A DNA stretch of 64,000 nucleotides from Incurvaria masculella (taxonomy: Eukaryota; Arthropoda; Insecta; Lepidoptera; Incurvariidae), in contig OX335643.1 in NCBI GenBank assembly GCA_946894095.1, positions 11,395,036 through 11,459,035 of the forward strand. The letters run 5' to 3'. A program made the translations under genes and the position numbers. The notes below the pieces were generated by a model, which saw only the letters and a list, made by a program, of their open reading frames with translations, was not told where the DNA came from and did not search any database. Numbering within the stretch: position 1 is the first letter of the stretch; each line of letters starts with the position of its first letter. This document shows, one piece after another, positions 61,684-64,000 of this stretch.

Positions 61684-61930
61684 TGTAACTGGACATGGAT
61701 AGCTAATCTCAAAACGACCGTCAGAGCCTAACACACCATATGGGAACTAGGTGCCATGTAAAGACCTTCCTTACATTGCACGTTTTTCATTTCTGTTTTG
61801 GCCATCCTTTCAACCAATGAGATGGTACCAACCCGGATGGATTTAACTCTACAGACCTTCTGTGGCTCAGAGACTGCAGGCCAACGTCGAGTTGTGGGTC
61901 CATAACAAGCCGGACCTCTCGGCACTGTAT
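61684..61930 (-). repeat. tRNA-derived SINE, minus strand
   Basis: It contains gtaactggacatggatagct, gggaactaggtgccatgtaa, ttccttacattgcacg and gagatggtaccaacccggat. Part of the middle is deleted between gcacg and ttttcat. Confidence 0.65.
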
Positions 61931-62704
61931 TGAGTCCAATGACGCTATAAAGTACTGGGAACTACCTTCTCAAATGTCTCCCCATGCCAATGTAGAATAA
62001 TGATTGTATGCTTAATTACTGTCATATGTAAAATAATACTATCATCAGTTTCATTTTATGATGTCTGTGTAGGTTAGAATAGTAACATTTTTAAAGAGGT
62101 TCTTAAAATTTTAATGTAATTCTAATAATCCAATTAATAAAAAAAAATAATTACTGTATACTATTTTTACTATTTATTCTACACAGACATCCAGAATATA
62201 CGTGAAGTGCGATTATGTTCTCAAGGGCTGCTAAAGCCATAGACCTAGCATAGTTCGGTGTGCTTACAAGAACAGAGTGTGGGAGTGGGACATCAACTCA
62301 AGTACCACTACCGCGAGTCATCTTTTCGAATCGTTATCCGTATATAGGAGCCACGCTCATGCCAAGTGAATTGTTTTTTTTTTTGAGAAGTCTTTATGAT
62401 TGTTATAGCTTTCCTTAAAGAAAGCGGTGACCCGTGCATTTATAGATTGTGAAGTGGATGGGCGTAAGAAACCCGAACAAATACTATTTGTCTGGTGAAT
62501 GAGAGGTGACCCACTGATTGTTTGTTAATCATATTTCTGAACTTTTCCTCACTATTTCAAAGTAAAAGTTAAAAATAATTTCAGATCATAATTTTGAAGC
62601 TACAATGGCGATTTAGAAAATGTTTTTAAACAAAGAAACAATTTCCATTTAATCCGTCAGTCGACTTTTGGCCGACATAAATAGTCACAACTGAAACTAA
62701 TGCT

Positions 62705-62792
62705 TATGAAAAGTAGTACTTTGTGACGTCACTTTGCATTTTTTCCATACAAAGTGTGTCGAAATGATGTCACAAAGCACTACTTTTCATAG
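62705..62792. repeat. Short foldback element
   Basis: tatgaaaagtagtactttgt followed by gac at the left is the inverse of gtcacaaagcactacttttc followed by ata at the right, with one mismatch. The spacer is about 40 bases. Confidence 0.6.
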
Positions 62793-63160
62793 TCTAGTGT
62801 CTGTAACGACTATCGCAGCTTGTGTGTTTTTACATTCAAGTCTATGGCTAAAACTTGCTGGTCAATCAGCGTTTCCCTGGAGTGGGGTTGTTACTCCCAT
62901 TCACCTCACAATCTCTACATGCACAAGTCACCATGCTTTGGATAAAAAACTGAAAAAACAATAGACTGTTTCCAAAAATGTATTTATTGAGCCATCTTAC
63001 TATGTGGTCTTGGCGATTAAAAAAGTTGACACATCGAGTGGGTATGTTCCATCTCGACTTGGCTTGACTTCTCACTCATTCTGCTCATGCCAGGTCGGTG
63101 ATGTGAACAGCGCTATGAGTATGACATTATAAATATATAAAAAGATACAGAAGAAATATA

Positions 63161-63531
63161 CAGTAGACCGCCAATTATCCGGAGTAATTGGGACCAGAGG
63201 TGGTCCACAAAATCGACAATCTGCATAATCCGTCTACTGTAAAATAAATGTATGTACATGCAAGTAATTAGTGTTCACGTGAAACAACAATTATTTAAGA
63301 ATGAGAGCGCTGTGATACATGTTCATATTTATTGTAATAAAATACTTTTTATTAAAAAACTACATTTATTTTAATCAAATATGTGTAATATGTATAACTT
63401 ATGCATGATGTACTTTATTTATTACTTTAGCTGAAAATGACTCGCAATTGACTTCTCATGTACACAGTTGAATCTCGGATCCGTTTAAGTTGTTGTGTTT
63501 CATGCGTGTCCGGATAATTGGGGTTCTACTG
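63161..63531. repeat. pogo/Tigger-type MITE, 371 bp
   Basis: Inverted ends CAGTAGACCGCCAATTATCC and CAGTAGAACCCCAATTATCC (each then GGA) match at 21 of 23 positions. TA lies on both sides (63159-63160 and 63532-63533). The CAGT..AATTATCCGGA terminus is characteristic of pogo/Tigger-related elements. Confidence 0.75.
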
Positions 63532-64000
63532 TAGATACAATATGTTTAACTCCCAAAATAAAAAACAGTGTAAAATGTTGGTAAACATATTTTATTAAGT
63601 GTTACATACTATGATAATATTAACATTAAAAAGAGACATCTCATTCATCATGAGCATGTCATCAATGACACTGAACCTGGGACTTGGCAGACGCGATGAA
63701 GTGAACATTGCCCTATCATGAAAAAGGCAAGTAAAAAAGGGGGCTGCTGTAATAGCACAATTAGAACATATATTAAAACTACATAGAACACATTAGAATG
63801 GGCATACCGTAAAGTTTTCCTACGATAAAGGCCGGTCCCCCTAAATTCCCCCATTTTTATCTCTTTTTTTTACGTTTTTTCTGTTGTCCATTCTATTTAT
63901 ATACTATTTCCCGTATCACCCACTCAACCCACGCATCTCTTGCCTACCTCCAAGATGAATTAATAACTTTGAGAGCCAGATTAAGGAGTTTACTCAAAAT
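63532..64000. other. Window end without a gene
   Basis: AT-rich sequence with no recognisable exon or repeat. A 68-codon minus-strand frame near 63648-63854 has no family features. Confidence 0.4.

Noticed and set aside
1..64000. CRISPR arrays, bacterial operons, riboswitches, rRNA genes
   Set aside because: None seen. The tandem repeats present are microsatellite, minisatellite or telomere-type in a eukaryotic, intron-rich context.

Overview
The window reads as nuclear DNA of an insect, very probably a moth or butterfly. It is AT-rich and intron-rich. It is full of foldback and TTAA-flanked MITEs, one abundant tRNA-derived SINE, a Helitron with the usual lepidopteran 5' end, and (CCTAA)n, which is the insect telomere motif. 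No species can be named from this. The annotation was read by eye: splice sites were placed by GT/AG, reading phase and remembered family sequence, and no search was run.

Layout. (1) 2.5-19.0 kb, plus strand: a muscle thick-filament gene recognised as Myofilin. It has a probable noncoding first exon in a CpG-rich promoter near 2.5-2.8 kb and six coding exons between 10721 and 19021. Every internal exon is phase 1 at both ends, so any of them can be skipped without breaking the frame. (2) 19.0-33.4 kb: intergenic, mostly repeats. It contains a palindrome about 320 bp long with telomere-type repeats in its loop. It also contains an apparently intact CR1-group non-LTR retrotransposon on the minus strand, with a PHD-finger ORF1, a 152-codon middle ORF coupled to both neighbours, and a 948-residue endonuclease/reverse transcriptase. 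A GC-rich, promoter-like block lies near 29.5-30.05 kb. (3) 33.8-55.3 kb, plus strand: a complete hormone-sensitive lipase gene in 14 coding exons, predicting about 804 residues with the HGGG, GDSAG, Asp and His elements in order. (4) Inside the 8.3 kb tenth intron of the lipase gene, same strand: two single-exon paralogues for small secreted lipocalin-like proteins (164 and 167 residues). They share an identically placed G-x-W motif and one cysteine pair. Between them lies a Helitron carrying a very G-rich minisatellite. (5) 55.3-64.0 kb: no gene seen. There are several well-delimited MITEs, including TTAA-flanked and pogo/Tigger-type elements.

How the genes may relate. The lipase releases fatty acids from stored lipid inside cells. 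The two nested genes encode secreted proteins of a fold that usually carries small hydrophobic ligands. That makes a lipid-handling theme possible, but nesting alone does not show a shared function. Myofilin is unrelated in role. The most unusual items are the nested intronless lipocalin-like pair, the three-ORF arrangement of the retrotransposon, the telomere-repeat palindrome, and a SINE tail beside the lipase exon 4 splice donor that keeps a misleading exon-like reading frame.
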